In this document: one piece after another, positions 27,995 through 39,805 of the stretch | How the letters are laid out: every line of letters begins with the position of its first letter | How positions within the stretch are numbered: the first letter of the stretch is position 1 | Assembly: GCA_022702545.1 (NCBI GenBank) | Contig: JAHRBC010000001.1 | Span: 8,246,001 to 8,310,000, forward strand | Length of the DNA: 64,000 nt | Reading direction: 5' to 3' | Origin: Phycomyces nitens | Taxonomy: Eukaryota; Mucoromycota; Mucoromycetes; Mucorales; Phycomycetaceae | Notes under the pieces: model-generated | Database searches by the model: none | What the model saw: the letters and a program-made list of their open reading frames with translations, nothing else | What the model was told of the DNA's origin: nothing | Program-made: the position numbers and the translations under genes

Positions 27995-29154
27995 CGTTGT
28001 ATTGAGTGCTGCACAGGATTTTACAGCCTTTTTGGAGAAAAAAATCACTGCCTTTTGCACACAAAAAAAAGTCCGCGTCAAGGATTAGAGTGACGTATAT
28101 TTGGCAGTACAAGAGAATCCTATTTCTTTTTTAAATAAAAAAAAAAAGAAATGTCGGAGTATGAAAACAGACAGCAGAAAAGGGTTTTGTAGCTATCTGT
28201 TGACCAATTAAAAATGTAGCTTGTATTTCCATAAGCTAAAATATATTATTTAACAACGTAGATTTGTATGGTGAGCATCACAATACTAGGGCAATATTAG
28301 AACTGTGGCATTGTAAAACGTGTTTCAGCCTTTGGAATTTGTTTCTTTGCCTTGACCAGAAGGCTTGTGGACTAACAAAAAAGGTCTTTATGACCTGTAA
28401 CAATTGGACACCTATCTTTGTGGCCTTTTTATTATTATTATTATTATTATTATTAATCTAGTGATAATTAAACGACTGATGTTGTTTTGGAATCCTATGC
28501 AATTATGCATGTCCGTGATTTCGGTAATAAAACAAATCATGAGTATTAGAGAGTACAAAAGAATAAAGTGGGCTCTCCTTGCATGAGGATTAAAGGAGAA
28601 GACAATTAAGCAAGGTACATTAAAGAAAGGCTCTAAACATGACCATTGATACAGATTTTTCCCCTTGAAGATCAAGGGAATGTTGAACTCACAATTTTTT
28701 CTTTTTTCTTTTTTCGTAGTGTATGAAACGGGAGGAATGATCTCTTGTCCCACACAAGTACAAGATGTTCCTGTACGAGTGCATAAGAATCATTATATAT
28801 ATATATATATAATTGTTCAAAATAATCACAATATATTAATCTCTTTAAATGTTCAAAGGCAAGTGGCTCTTGGACTACTTTGCAGCCACCCATTATGCGT
28901 CTTGTTCACCAAATTCTCCAAGTGATAATAATAATAATAATGATAATGATGGAATAAATAATACTATAAATTCATGATTATATCCCAGATTCTTTATTCT
29001 GATTACCCAATTACAACTGTCGCAGCAAAAAAGAAATCAAGCATGATGTGGTGTAAATAGCACCTAAAAATATCCAGCCACTCATGACGTGGCAAATTTA
29101 TTTAGACCCTCAAGATTTGTCTCTTGCTTTGATTTAACTGGTCTTTCCATAACA
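27995..29154. other. 1.16-kb divergent promoter region, PRP22 / NAB3-like
   Basis: AT-rich with (ATT)n at about 28431-28457, (AT)n near 28796-28811 and (AAT)n at 28926-28943. Short open frames on both strands look random. No gene or specific site called. Confidence 0.5.
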
Positions 29155-32100
29155 ATGATGGACAATTTTCAAAACAATGGCAGCGACACCAAAGTGTCCG
29201 AACAAACACATAATGATACAGCATCATCTTCTGTTGTAGATGATTTTCTTTCAGCCTTATTTGCTAGTAAACCAGCAGGAATCATTGCGAATCAGGAAGC
29301 TTCATCTGGAGAGCAAAAAAGCCGAGAATTTGCACCTGTAGATACGGGCGTGCAGCAACGAGAACCAGCCATCAAACCAACGCCTGTTGCAAAACAGGCA
29401 GGATTTAAGCGTGACCGATTGGCGGATGAGTTTGAAGAATATTCAATGCTTAGTAAACGCCAGAGTGCGAATCCTTCACAGGCAAAGCAGCGACCTGCCT
29501 CTGAAAAGACAAGAGGTCATAAGCCAGCACGAGGAAATCGATTTCAGGCACATAAAAGAGGTGGCCACCAAGCTCAGTATCAACCCAGACAGCCTTCTAA
29601 TTTTGGCCACGAAGGACAGCCTCATACTTTCGACAGACAAGCCTCACCAGTAAAACGGATGGATTGGGAAGGCCCAGGTAATCCTCAGGCTGAAGTCGGC
29701 TCCAACTCTCAGAACAATAGAGGAAATTACCCACAATCATCATCATCATCAGCAGCACGTGGAGGCAGTACCCAAGCCCATAGAAGAAACGGCAATCTCA
29801 ATTTTCAACAAGGCAGACCAGGCCCATCTTCTCTTCCTTCTCAAGAAAGGTCTCCTGTATCGGTTGGAGTAACAGGCTATCCTTCTGAAGGAGCCATTAA
29901 TCGAAACACTTTAACTCCTGAAACTCGTATGCTTATTCGACGTTTGCCTGCTCATATTAAGCACCGTGAGATCGTAAACCACTTTAGCAAATATGGAGAG
30001 GTTCTCGAATTTGTTCCGAAAAAGCTTCATGGCTTTGTCCAATTTAACAATCCCCATTCCTGCGCTGCTGCTGTAAGAGCAGAGAGTGGAAAGTCTTTCC
30101 ATGGTTTTGTCCTCGGTACGTGCCTTTTTTATATTATCCAGATATCCCCCCTCTTTGCCCCCTCTTTGCCCCTCTTTTTTCCTTTTTTCTCTTTTCTCTC
30201 TCTTTTGTTTCTTGGAGGGAATGCCTAGACGATGTATCTTTGGTCGTTCACCTGAGCTTGCCAGTGAGTGAGAGATATTGCAATTGCAATGTTTATACCA
30301 GTAGTGTTGCCTTTGTACAAAGGCAATGTGTCCGTGTGTTATCTCTTGAGTAGCCAACTGGAAGATCAGTCAATGGTCAAGATCAAACCCTAAAGATATG
30401 ACCTTGTTGTTGTATTATGGCTGTTCAGTCTTTTTGTTTTGCTGCTACCAAAAAGACTTGCATCTCTTGTACCGTCTTTGACATATGCCGTAAAAAAGTG
30501 ATCCTTGACTTGATGGCATCTTATGATGTTTGCATACATCTCTTGTTTGATTATCATCTATTTCAACCCAGTGGATCTTAAAACTCGCCCCCCCAAAGCA
30601 TACGCTTTATAATGTTTGCCAAACCCGTGGGCGTATTTCTTTTCACTATTTACTCTTTTTTCTCACCTCAACTCATCTTTATTCAACTCACGCTTCATTA
30701 TGTACCGCTTAAAGAGGAGGAGGGGGTCATGATATCTACATGAATTTTTTTCTAATGGTATCCTCGACATCTATCTTTATCTTTATTTATGTCTATCATC
30801 GGTCAACTCCGTATACTTGCTATATCATCTATAATTCCGTACCCAACTTGTCTCGCACATCACAGATTTGGAGATTTGTCAACCAAATTCAAATTTGGCT
30901 CGTGGCTATGATGCCTATAGTGATGTACGACCTAATACAGACCCGAAGATCAACCATGGAGCAAGAGGCCGTGGTCAGATCGGCTATCGAGGTAATTATG
31001 CACAAGGCCGCCCAACGGATTCTATCAATAGCGACCAAAATAATACGGCAGGTGGCCGAGGCAAGAGAGGAGGTTATGTTCCAAGTTATGGTAGAAGACA
31101 CAGCCAAGATAAGCCAAAAGGAACATTGGATTACAATGATAGTGGTGCAGCAGGCTGGGAGCAGTATGACAGTGCAGTTAGAGGCCCAGATGGGATTTAT
31201 CAGCATGAAAATACCAACTCATCATGGCAATCAAGTGGATATGAGGGTGAGACTTCTTCAGATCCTATACTTCATGATGAGTATAGCCCGAGTCAAAGTC
31301 TGGCAAGTAGTTTTTATGAAGACTCCTACAGCTCTCAAAAAGGAGGTGACCAGGTGATGAATGGCATTGAATACAACGGCCAGCAACAAAATGGGAAATT
31401 TGGTCATCAAGAGAGACACGGTAGCGACAGTTCAAGTCGTGGCCGTGGCCGTGGCCGAGGCCGCGGAGGATATACTGATCAGAGAAGCTTTAGATCCCAT
31501 GAAGATAAAAACAACAGTGAGCCGCCAATGATGAACAAAGGACCTCCAACTGCTCCTTATTCTTTGCTGTCTACTGAGCAAAGAGGAGCTAACAATCCGG
31601 CAATAAGACCACCTACAGTGGAAAGAAAGGGACAAGATAGCATTGGGGGTGATCAAGTGCCTATATCGCGTCGATTTGGTAAAGATGTGCCCGTTGTGGA
31701 GATCTTATGCTGGGGTGACGTGAGTCGGGATCATATCCTGAATATTGAGAATACCTTTGAGGCTGCAAATATTACTATCCATACATTAATTCTTCAGCAT
31801 GGACGTACTTCTCGAGAGGCTGCCACAAAACATATGATTCAGGAAGGTGTAAAGGCACTGATTATCATTGAACCTAGACACGTAGCCCAGGGAAAGGTAT
31901 ATTTGCAAGCATTTGAACCAAATGGCGATGGAAGTGTACGATATGATGGTATGTGTAATATTGGAAAAAAAAAGGCTATGCGATTTATTAGATACTCATA
32001 TAAACTTTTACCTGGCTATTTTTTCTTCTAATAGAATACGATAGTATCACTGTCAAAGAAGCTGTTGTAGTTGTACAGCAGACATTGAAGAAAACCGCAG

Positions 32101-32387
32101 TGCAGGCGTTATCGGTTCCCTCTGCTCCATTCCACTCACAATTGAGCTATGGGGCTGTTGAACCTGCTCCTGTTGTTGCTACACCTCAAAAAACATATAC
32201 CTCTCAGCAAAACTATGGGGCTACTTCTGTAGTTCAACCACCACCTTCCGCTCCCTCTCAGCAACCAGCGAGCACAATTACACCAGCCCTTGCTAATCTT
32301 GATGTTAACACCCTTGCCGCTGTCTATGACCTTTTACAAAACTTAACCTTGCCACAACAGCAGCAAGTTCAACAGCAGCAGCAACCT

Positions 32388-32427
<40 letters not shown>

Positions 32428-33269
32428 CTCAGCAACAACAACAACCCCAGCAGCAGCAGCAGCAGCAACCACAACAGCAACATCAACAGCAGCAGCAGAA
32501 ATCGTATCAGCCACAACATCAACCGCAACAACATAAACAACAAAGCCAACATCAACATCAGCCACCACAACAACCTCACTCTCAAAAATATCAGAAATAT
32601 CAACAACAGTCTCCCCAGATTCAAAAAAGATCTCCTCAGACTCAATATAATACTCATCAGTATCAACAGCCACCTCAGCAGCAGCACTCTCAAAAGTACC
32701 AGCCACAGCAAACCCAAACGCAGCCTCAGAAATACCAGAGTTATCGAGAGCCTCAGTTATCCCATACATCTCAGTCTCAGCAACACCAATCTTCATATCA
32801 GCAGCCGCGTCCTGCACAAATCCAACAGAATTATCAGCCACAGCAATCATACAAACCTCAACAGTCGGCAATCCAAAGCCCACCACCCACTCCTTCTGTG
32901 ACTCCAGGCCCTGGGCCTATTTCAAAAGAATCATTGCAACAACTTTTATCAAGTTGGAGTGCTGGTGGTGTTGGAGCATTATTAGCCTCTACAAATGCCG
33001 TCAACCAACAACAACAACAGCAACAGCAGCAACAACAGCAGCAGCAACAGTCGATACCAGTGGCAACTCATTCTGGGACATCAAATCAACCATCCTATGG
33101 AAACTCTTCTGGGTACTCTTTAACTCCTAGTGTTCCGGTACCAACTGCAACGTCTACAACAGGCTATTATTCCAATGGTAGATACAATGGTTCCGGAAAC
33201 CAAGCATATTCACAAGAATCACATACAACAAGAAATAATGGATACGGAAATAACTCCATCTCCAAATAA
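29155..33269 (+). CDS. NAB3: Nab3-like RRM protein with anticodon-binding-like and poly-Gln domains
   Basis: Probable nuclear RNA-binding protein of the Nrd1-Nab3 type, which in yeast directs termination and decay of short or non-coding transcripts through UCUU-type sites. Three exons (29155-30115, 30866-31948, 32035-33269) encode 1092 residues. The RRM lies at about residues 257-327 (RMLIRRLP as RNP2-like, LHGFVQFNN as RNP1-like) and crosses the first splice junction into LEICQP. RG-rich stretches flank it. Residues about 594-705 (VPVVEILCWGDVSRDHIL ... ALIIIEPRHVAQGKVYL) resemble the HGTP anticodon-binding fold found in Nab3-related proteins and NCOA5. The C-terminus has a long poly-Gln block (about 783-843), a helical SKESLQQLLSSWSAGG segment, and a second Gln run. 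GTG at 29089 is not used; ATG-ATG at 29155 is the start. Confidence 0.82.
30116..30865 (+). promoter_or_regulatory. 750-base UCUU-rich intron of the Nab3-like gene
   Basis: By far the longest intron in the window. It is flanked by a good donor (G/GTACGT) and acceptor (CACAG), splits the RRM, and carries 19 TCTT tetramers on the sense strand by hand count, four of them TCTTG. UCUU(G) is the known Nab3 recognition core. The position and content suggest an autoregulatory element (early termination or retention), which is inference. Confidence 0.45.
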
Positions 33270-33815
33270 ACAACTCACCCACCCACTTGCCTGTGAATTT
33301 TATTTTTATATACACCTGGTTTACCTTCTTTTTCTTTTTTTCCCTTATATACGTGTATTTAATATAAGAATTCTTGTATAGCAAAGCTTTTGTCAAGTTT
33401 TGTCATTTATAGTAAAATGAATTTATTCATAATCTCCATCAATTATAACTAATAAATAAAGTACGAAATACCTCCATCATTCTTCATGTTCAAAAACGAA
33501 CTTTTATGACAATGTTTCAATTTCATGTCTATTCTTTAAAAAAAAAACATCGATCATCATCATATTGTAGATTTGATGGTAGATACGACAGAATCATTGA
33601 TATATTGACAAGATTAGCCTTTTTTGATTTCTGAGGACCACCAAAAACATGTTTCTCAATCTCCTGCTCATTTGACCGGAATCCGCCCAAGACAAGTAGT
33701 AATGTAGACAATACAACAATTGAATGCGTGTCACATCATGACCTTTTTTTTTTATTATTAATTGTTCTTACTAAATCTCGCTTTCTCTCTTTTTCTTCTA
33801 GTTTTCTCTTTCGCC
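33270..33815. other. spacer, NAB3-like to RAD4
   Basis: The 546 bases hold the 3' end of one gene and the promoter of the next. AT-rich, with a pyrimidine-rich stretch (33735-33812) just before the RAD4 start. Nothing else seen. Confidence 0.5.
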
Positions 33816-36568
33816 ATGGCAAAACGCGCAGTCAAAAGAAAAAAGTCTCCTCTTACGGAAACTGGATCTACAGATAAAGATCAATGCAATGACTTTGAAG
33901 ATCAACCACCCGCAAAACGAATCACTAGATCGCAGTTGAAGCGACTATCTTCCGATCCCTCTCCTCAACCCTCTGGGCTGACAAAGACTTTTAAAGCAAA
34001 CCCAACACCTCAAAAGCAAGAACCTGCTGCGACCATTGAAACAAAAGAGCCCGAGGAAACTGAAAAAGATTTGGGTTCTCAGATATCAGATGATGAAGAA
34101 GAAAAAGAAGACAAAGAAGACAAAGAAGAGGAAGAGAGTGACAGCGAGGGAGAGGGTATTGACTGGGAAACTGTAGAGCTTCCGGATAGTTATTTGCAAG
34201 AAAGACTTTCTCAAGGACGTGTCTACAAGGATGTTGAAGTTATATTTGAAGCGCCGCATCCAATGCATAGGCAAGTATGCAAAAAAAAAAAAAATTGGCT
34301 TTAGATTCAAGATCTTACTGTGATTTATAGGAAAAATGCCTGGGAGCTGGCCTACGAGCGTATGCTGCGGGAATGGGTACACAATAGCCATGTACTTACT
34401 TTGATTGCGCACTATATGATACGCAATAAATGGTGTGCGTCCCCAGAAGTACAGGTAAAACAGATTAAACAAATGTCCAAATATTGTGCACATTCAAATA
34501 AAGAAATATATATAAATATAAATATAAATATTCATATATCCATATATTAAATGAGCCCAAAGTCTGTGTGTTTATCAGTTATACCAGAGAATGTTCAAAA
34601 GCAATGCTCTCAGTTGACCCGATCAAACAAAGACTTTCAACAAGGTGTAGAGAGCTTATATCTCTGGTGGAAGGATTATTTTAAACTGACAGGTGTTGGG
34701 CTAATTACTCGTCCTTTCGAGGAATTTGGTTTTCTAGAAAACGTTGATGTCTTGACATCCGAAAAAGTAGGTCAATAAGTTAATATGTAAAAACACACAC
34801 ACACACACACAAAACATCATCTCATTGGGGAGTAAATGTCCAAAGTCCATAGAGGATATGTTGAAAGAACGGGGCATTGACGATGGAGAGACGATTAAAG
34901 ACCGCAAAGATTTTGTTAATCGCCTTTCCACCAGGGCTGGAACACGCGATACGTCTGCTGAATTATTTGTGGCACATTTGAGAGCACTTGGATACGACAC
35001 ACGTCTCGTATGTTCTCTTCAGCCAGTCCCATATCGCATACCTGCAAGACGTCCAAAGATAAAAACCCAGGAACTAACAGAAGAAACAACTCAAAAGGCT
35101 GAAGAACCAAAAGAGTTTTGTAAAGATGAAATCAAGTTTCCATATCGCATGTCACGTCCAAAGACTACGGATCATTCTCGCCATACTGACAAGTCACTTA
35201 AAGCAAAACAGCCGACAGTCTGGGCAGAGGTCTATAACCCTCATTTGTCTAGATGGGTTTGTGTTGATCCAATTCGAGGGTTCTATGACAGGCCAAAAGA
35301 GATGGAGCCCTTGTTAAACGACAGGCACAATATAATGTCATATGTTCTTGCATTCTATGCCGATGGGGACGGTTGTATGGATGTCACTCGTCGTTATTCT
35401 TCAAGGATCACAAAGGCCTACAAGTTGCGAGAACGTGAACTGACAAAACGTGAAAAGCAAGGCGGATTTAAGCCATGGTCTTCTATTTTACTGCAATGTA
35501 TCAACCGACACCAATACGGACAACGGGAAAATCAAGAAGAAAAAGAATTGGAAGAATTTCAGGAAAAAGATGCAATGCCGACATCGTTCCAAGGCTTCCA
35601 CAACCACCCTCACTATGCGCTTGAGCGTCACTTGAAGAAAATGGAAGTACTCTTTCCAAAAGAGCCAATTATTGGCTATATCAAGGGAGAGCCTATATAT
35701 CTTCGAGAATGTGTAAAAGAAATACACACACCCGAGTCTTGGATGAAACTTGGTAGAGTTATAAAAAAAGGTGAACATCCTGTAAAGCGAATCAATGCAC
35801 GTGCTGTCACCATTGAGAAGAAACGTGCTCTTGAACAAGCCAAACAAGATGGAAATGATGTCCTGGTGAACTGCTACGGAGAATGGCAAACAGTACCATA
35901 TGTACCCCAACCTGTGGTCAATGCAAGTGGGAAAAAAAAAGTGTTGTGTTGTTTAATGGTTACTTGACTCTTATATGGATTTTAACATCTAGGGCAAAGT
36001 ACCAAAAAACAGCTATGGTAACATTGACATGTTTACACCAGATATGCTACCAGAGGGTGCTTCTCATATCCCAAGTAAGTATTGAGCCCTCAAATCTAAA
36101 CTCATGGCTAATCTCAAGACCCTATCATTGAATTTTATAGTACAAGGCATTGCAAAACTGGCCAGGAAATTAGGAATCGATTATGCCGATGCAGTTGTGA
36201 GTATACTGATTTCATTTCGCCTAAATACTGATTTAATACTATTTTCTTAGGTTGATTTTGAATTCGCAAGAGGACGTTCTACCCCTGTAATGAGAGGAAT
36301 TGTTGTTCCAGAAGAAAGCGAAGAACTTTTATTAGAGGTAAAACCTGTTTGCATATTTTATCATGTAATTATTAATTATTAATTATTGTTTTTTAACAAA
36401 AAAAAATAAACACGGAATATTTTCAAGGCATGGCAAGAACATCATCATAACGAAGCTACCAAGGAAATTGAAAAGAGACGAAAAGAGGTATATGGAAACT
36501 GGCGTAAACTAATCAAGAGTGTTCTTATCCAAGCAAGGCTTGAAGAGGATTACGGAAAATCACCTTGA
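33816..36568 (+). CDS. RAD4: nucleotide-excision repair damage sensor Rad4/XPC
   Basis: Recognises helix-distorting DNA lesions with Rad23 and recruits TFIIH. Eight exons (33816-34270, 34331-34454, 34563-34766, 34846-35940, 35993-36074, 36141-36196, 36251-36337, 36428-36568) encode 747 residues, near yeast Rad4 (754). A basic/acidic disordered N-terminus is followed by the transglutaminase-homology domain (RAGTRDTSAELFVAHLRALG, WAEVYNPHLSRWVCVDP), then BHD1 (AMPTSFQGFHNHPHYALERH), BHD2 (EPIYLRECVKEIHTPESW) and BHD3 (KVPKNSYGNIDMFTPDMLP ... LARKLGIDYADAVVDFEF). The first intron starts with GC (AG/GCAAGT at 34271). Using the nearby GT at 34276 instead gives a stop. The exon 4 acceptor (CAAAG before 34846) is the only phase-compatible one. 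Confidence 0.93.
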
Positions 36569-36759
36569 CCTTGGACGCGTCTATTTTGTCAATATTCCAG
36601 AATATTTTTTTAAAAAAAATATATATATTTATATATATATTGTTTGTGATAAAGAATGGTTTAGATTGACAAGATGAAGGAATATACTTTATATTTATAT
36701 TGGGAAAGCAATGTGCAATAAGATGGGTATGCCTTTTAAAAATGGACATTGGCTGATTA

Positions 36760-38907
36760 TTACACCTTGTTCATTTGTGCACTGTAAAGAAGATCAATAA
36801 ATCCGGCGGCGACATCATCGATAATAGACTTATCGGGTATGCTGGCAGCAGTGCCGTAAATTGCGGCAGTGCTACCATTTCCACTAGAGGGATCGGCTGC
36901 AAGGGCAGCAACTACTTCTTTGAGATCCGATACAAACAGGTCAGCACTCTGAGCCCATGGCAAAGTGACTGAGATGTGAAGAGCAGCAGGGTTCTGGAGG
37001 GCATTCAAGTGCCATCCACGTTCAGAAAGCTTGTCTCCAACATCGTAAATATTCATTGGCTCATTTGCTCCAAAGGCAATAACGGGTCCAATGGGTTCTC
37101 CCTTGACGTGGAGCTGTGAGATTGAACGAACACTAGAATAGATGGTGAATATCCAAGCCCTAGGCACCTTTTAAGAACCGTTACCCTTTCTCAATTGTTC
37201 GACGAGCACCAACAATCTGCTTGCATGAATCCAGATAGCCGTCCTTGCCAACTCTCATTAATGCGGCCCAGCAGCCAGCAATCAAGGCTCCAGGTCTACG
37301 GTTTACATATTTAATATCTGAAAAAGAGTACAAGCATCACACTTTACCTTGATCCAGCTACACCGGGTGATGCATAGATACCACCAGTCCAATCAGCACA
37401 CAAAAAGTATTGGTATTTTCTAATGGTCTTGTCGCGGTACATTATGATAGAAGATCCCTTGGGGGCAAATCCATACTGCAACACACACACACACAAATGA
37501 TATTAGGACCCTGAAAGGAAACAAGACTGATGATGTTATCCTGTTTAAATAACAGGTAAGTAGTACCTTGTGTGTATCACACGAAATAGACGTTACACCC
37601 GGTACACGGAAATCAAAAGATGTTGTAGGGAAGCCTGCCTTTTCAAGAAAAGGCATAATAAAACTTCCAAGACAACAATCAACATGTAAGCCAATTCTGT
37701 GTCTCAAGGCCAGTTTGCCAAGAGCTTCGATATCGTCAGCAATACCATGAGGGAAGTTTACGGCGGAACCGGCGAGCTAAATTGACATTCATTATGTCAG
37801 GATGTGCAATACTATGGATCTCTTTGACTTACCATGATCGTGTTCTTGTTGATGGCCTTGGCCACACGCTTAAGATCAACTTTGCACGTAACAGGATCAA
37901 TTGGAATAAGGACGAGCTTAATATTGAAATAGCCCGCAGCCTTCATAAATGCCGCATGGATAGTCTCGGGAACAATCCTAGGACACAAACCAGAATTATC
38001 AGCATACTTCCTTAACCCTCCCACCCCCCCTGTCTAGGAAATCCCCTAGTATCCTTCTTATTTACATTTCAGGGTAGTTGATTCCCTTTATATCCTTGTA
38101 CATGTCACGATACGCCTTGCAGGCCATAATGATACTCTCTGAGCCTCCACTGGTCATGACTCCACAGCCAGTTTCTGGTGCATTGTACATCTTCAATACC
38201 ATGGAAACCGACTCGGCTTCCATACGTCTCACACCGGGAAATACTTCTGGGTGAAGAGGATTTGAGACAGCAAACATATGGTATGCTTGGGCCAAGAGGT
38301 TGGTGAGTTTCTTGCCACCATGGTAGATGGTTCCAGAGACCTTTCCATTCTCCCAGTCAGCAGACTTCATCATTTGGAATCTAATGGGGAGGTATTGTAT
38401 TAGTAAAAAGATATCCATCCAATAAACCAGCTAGGTCCATTAAGCCAAGTAGAAGAAGAAAAAAACACTTACTGCTCAAGGCTATTGAGGATGAATTCTT
38501 CAGATAAGCCCTTTTCAGGGAGTACCAATGTCTCTATAGTATTGCCTTCTCTCTTGACCATTGATTCTTCCATGCCCTGGAGAGTTTTGTCGAGTTCACC
38601 TTGGATTTTTGCTTGGACAGCAGGTAGACGGCGAAGTTGTTTAAAGACGAGCTACAACACACAAGTGTCAGACCTGGATGTACCTTGAGTACTGCAGACT
38701 TACTTTGATAAAATATGCCTTGAAATCCTTGGCGGCTCTTACGGGGCCAAGAACCAAGACTTTTGTATAGAACTTGGACCAGTAGTGAAAAAGGACCAGG
38801 ATAAATATGACATTCTTCAATGTCTTTAGCCTTGGAGTTTCGAGCATGTTTGTGGTCTGTTTGAGGGCAACCGCCAGGAATGCTGATGTGTTTTGTAGGT
38901 TCGGCAT
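36760..38907 (-). CDS. DPL1: sphingosine-1-phosphate lyase
   Basis: ER membrane enzyme cleaving long-chain base phosphates to a fatty aldehyde and phosphoethanolamine, the exit step of sphingolipid degradation. Eight exons (38907-38704, 38651-38473, 38380-38066, 37977-37833, 37776-37567, 37475-37348, 37295-37185, 37132-36760) encode 554 residues. An N-terminal hydrophobic helix ([12 protein letters not shown]) precedes the PLP fold. Key motifs are [20 protein letters not shown], the cofactor-contacting [10 protein letters not shown], and the Schiff-base lysine in [15 protein letters not shown], which falls exactly at an exon junction. The start ATG at 38907 follows an out-of-use TTG extension. 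Length and motifs fit a functional enzyme. Confidence 0.95.
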
Positions 38908-39081
38908 GATGGTGATCAGGATAAACAAGCGAGACTTCTTTTATCGTCACACTTTTTTAAAGCAGCAAGCGGTTTTCAGATATGAAATCCCGATTGTAGA
39001 ATTTCCACGGTTTTTATTTAATTTTACTTCATCATTACACTTGCTTATTATCTTATCCTTTTCTTTTTTTTTTATTTAATC

Positions 39082-39621
39082 ATGTCTACTAACTCTAGAA
39101 TCCAACAAGGAATCGCCAAAGAGCATCCTGTAAGTAAAGACAGTACCAAAATAATGATAAAAAAATACCCTATTAAATCGCTTGTTGGCTGAGCAGGAAT
39201 GGGTTCTTCCCAGGCTCTGTCAGCAGAGTGCAAACAAGAATGGAATCTATGCTGCAGGTAATAAGCCTGTAAAGACAATCTAGGTGTGATGATCTTTTAA
39301 TACATCCCATAGTTTTCGGTGGTCTGTTGTCTGGTGAGGATTTTGGATGAATTTATCCTCTGTGGATATTAATATACTATATACCATAAAAAGTTCCTAT
39401 ATCCCGTCGTTTGGGCCTGGATAGAAATAAGATCACCTTTGTTGCACTGGGTAAGTAAGTAGGTCTTTCTTGGTAATAGTTACTCATGCTTGTATCCTAT
39501 AGCCGTATCTTCAGTCACAGGATACCTTGTAGCCAAATATTCATACAAGCAGTGTATAGATACTTATGAGTTTACAGAAGCAGTAAACAGAGAGCACCAA
39601 GGACCAAATGGGTCTCTTTGA
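39082..39621 (+). CDS. small OCIA-domain-like protein
   Basis: Five small exons (39082-39129, 39197-39257, 39313-39333, 39394-39450, 39503-39621) encode 101 residues; the third is a 21-base microexon. After splicing the protein has CQQSANKNGIYAAVFGGLLS, a short spacer with RRLGL, and then VSSVTGYLVAKYSYKQCIDTY. This matches the OCIA pattern as I know it (C..ES at the start, two hydrophobic helices, GY..GK.SY...C at the end). Metazoan OCIAD proteins sit in mitochondrial inner membrane or endosomal membranes and assist complex III or prohibitin assembly. Two amphipathic-to-hydrophobic helices suggest membrane association here too. None of the exons forms a long open frame alone, so only splicing reveals the gene. 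Confidence 0.75.
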
Positions 39622-39636
39622 TAAAGGACAAGAGGG

Positions 39637-39639
<3 letters not shown>

Positions 39640-39677
<38 letters not shown>

Positions 39678-39690
39678 TATATATTTTTTA
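39640..39690. repeat. AT dinucleotide repeat
   Basis: (AT)n of about 33 bases at 39640-39672, followed by further AT-rich bases up to the TRS65 leader. Confidence 0.85.
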
Positions 39691-39805
39691 ATTCATATTC
39701 CTTGTCGATTTTTTGGTGGATTATTTTTCAGTTGGATTTTCTCTCTTTTGGTCTCTATTTTTCTTTTTTAAAAAAAAGATAGATATATAGATAGATAGAA
39801 TCTCG

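Noticed and set aside
32305..32886. Long minus-strand frames (Val/Ala- and Leu-rich) opposite the Nab3-like poly-Gln region
   Set aside because: They are reverse reads of CAG/CAA repeats, giving poly-Ala and poly-Leu; not genes.
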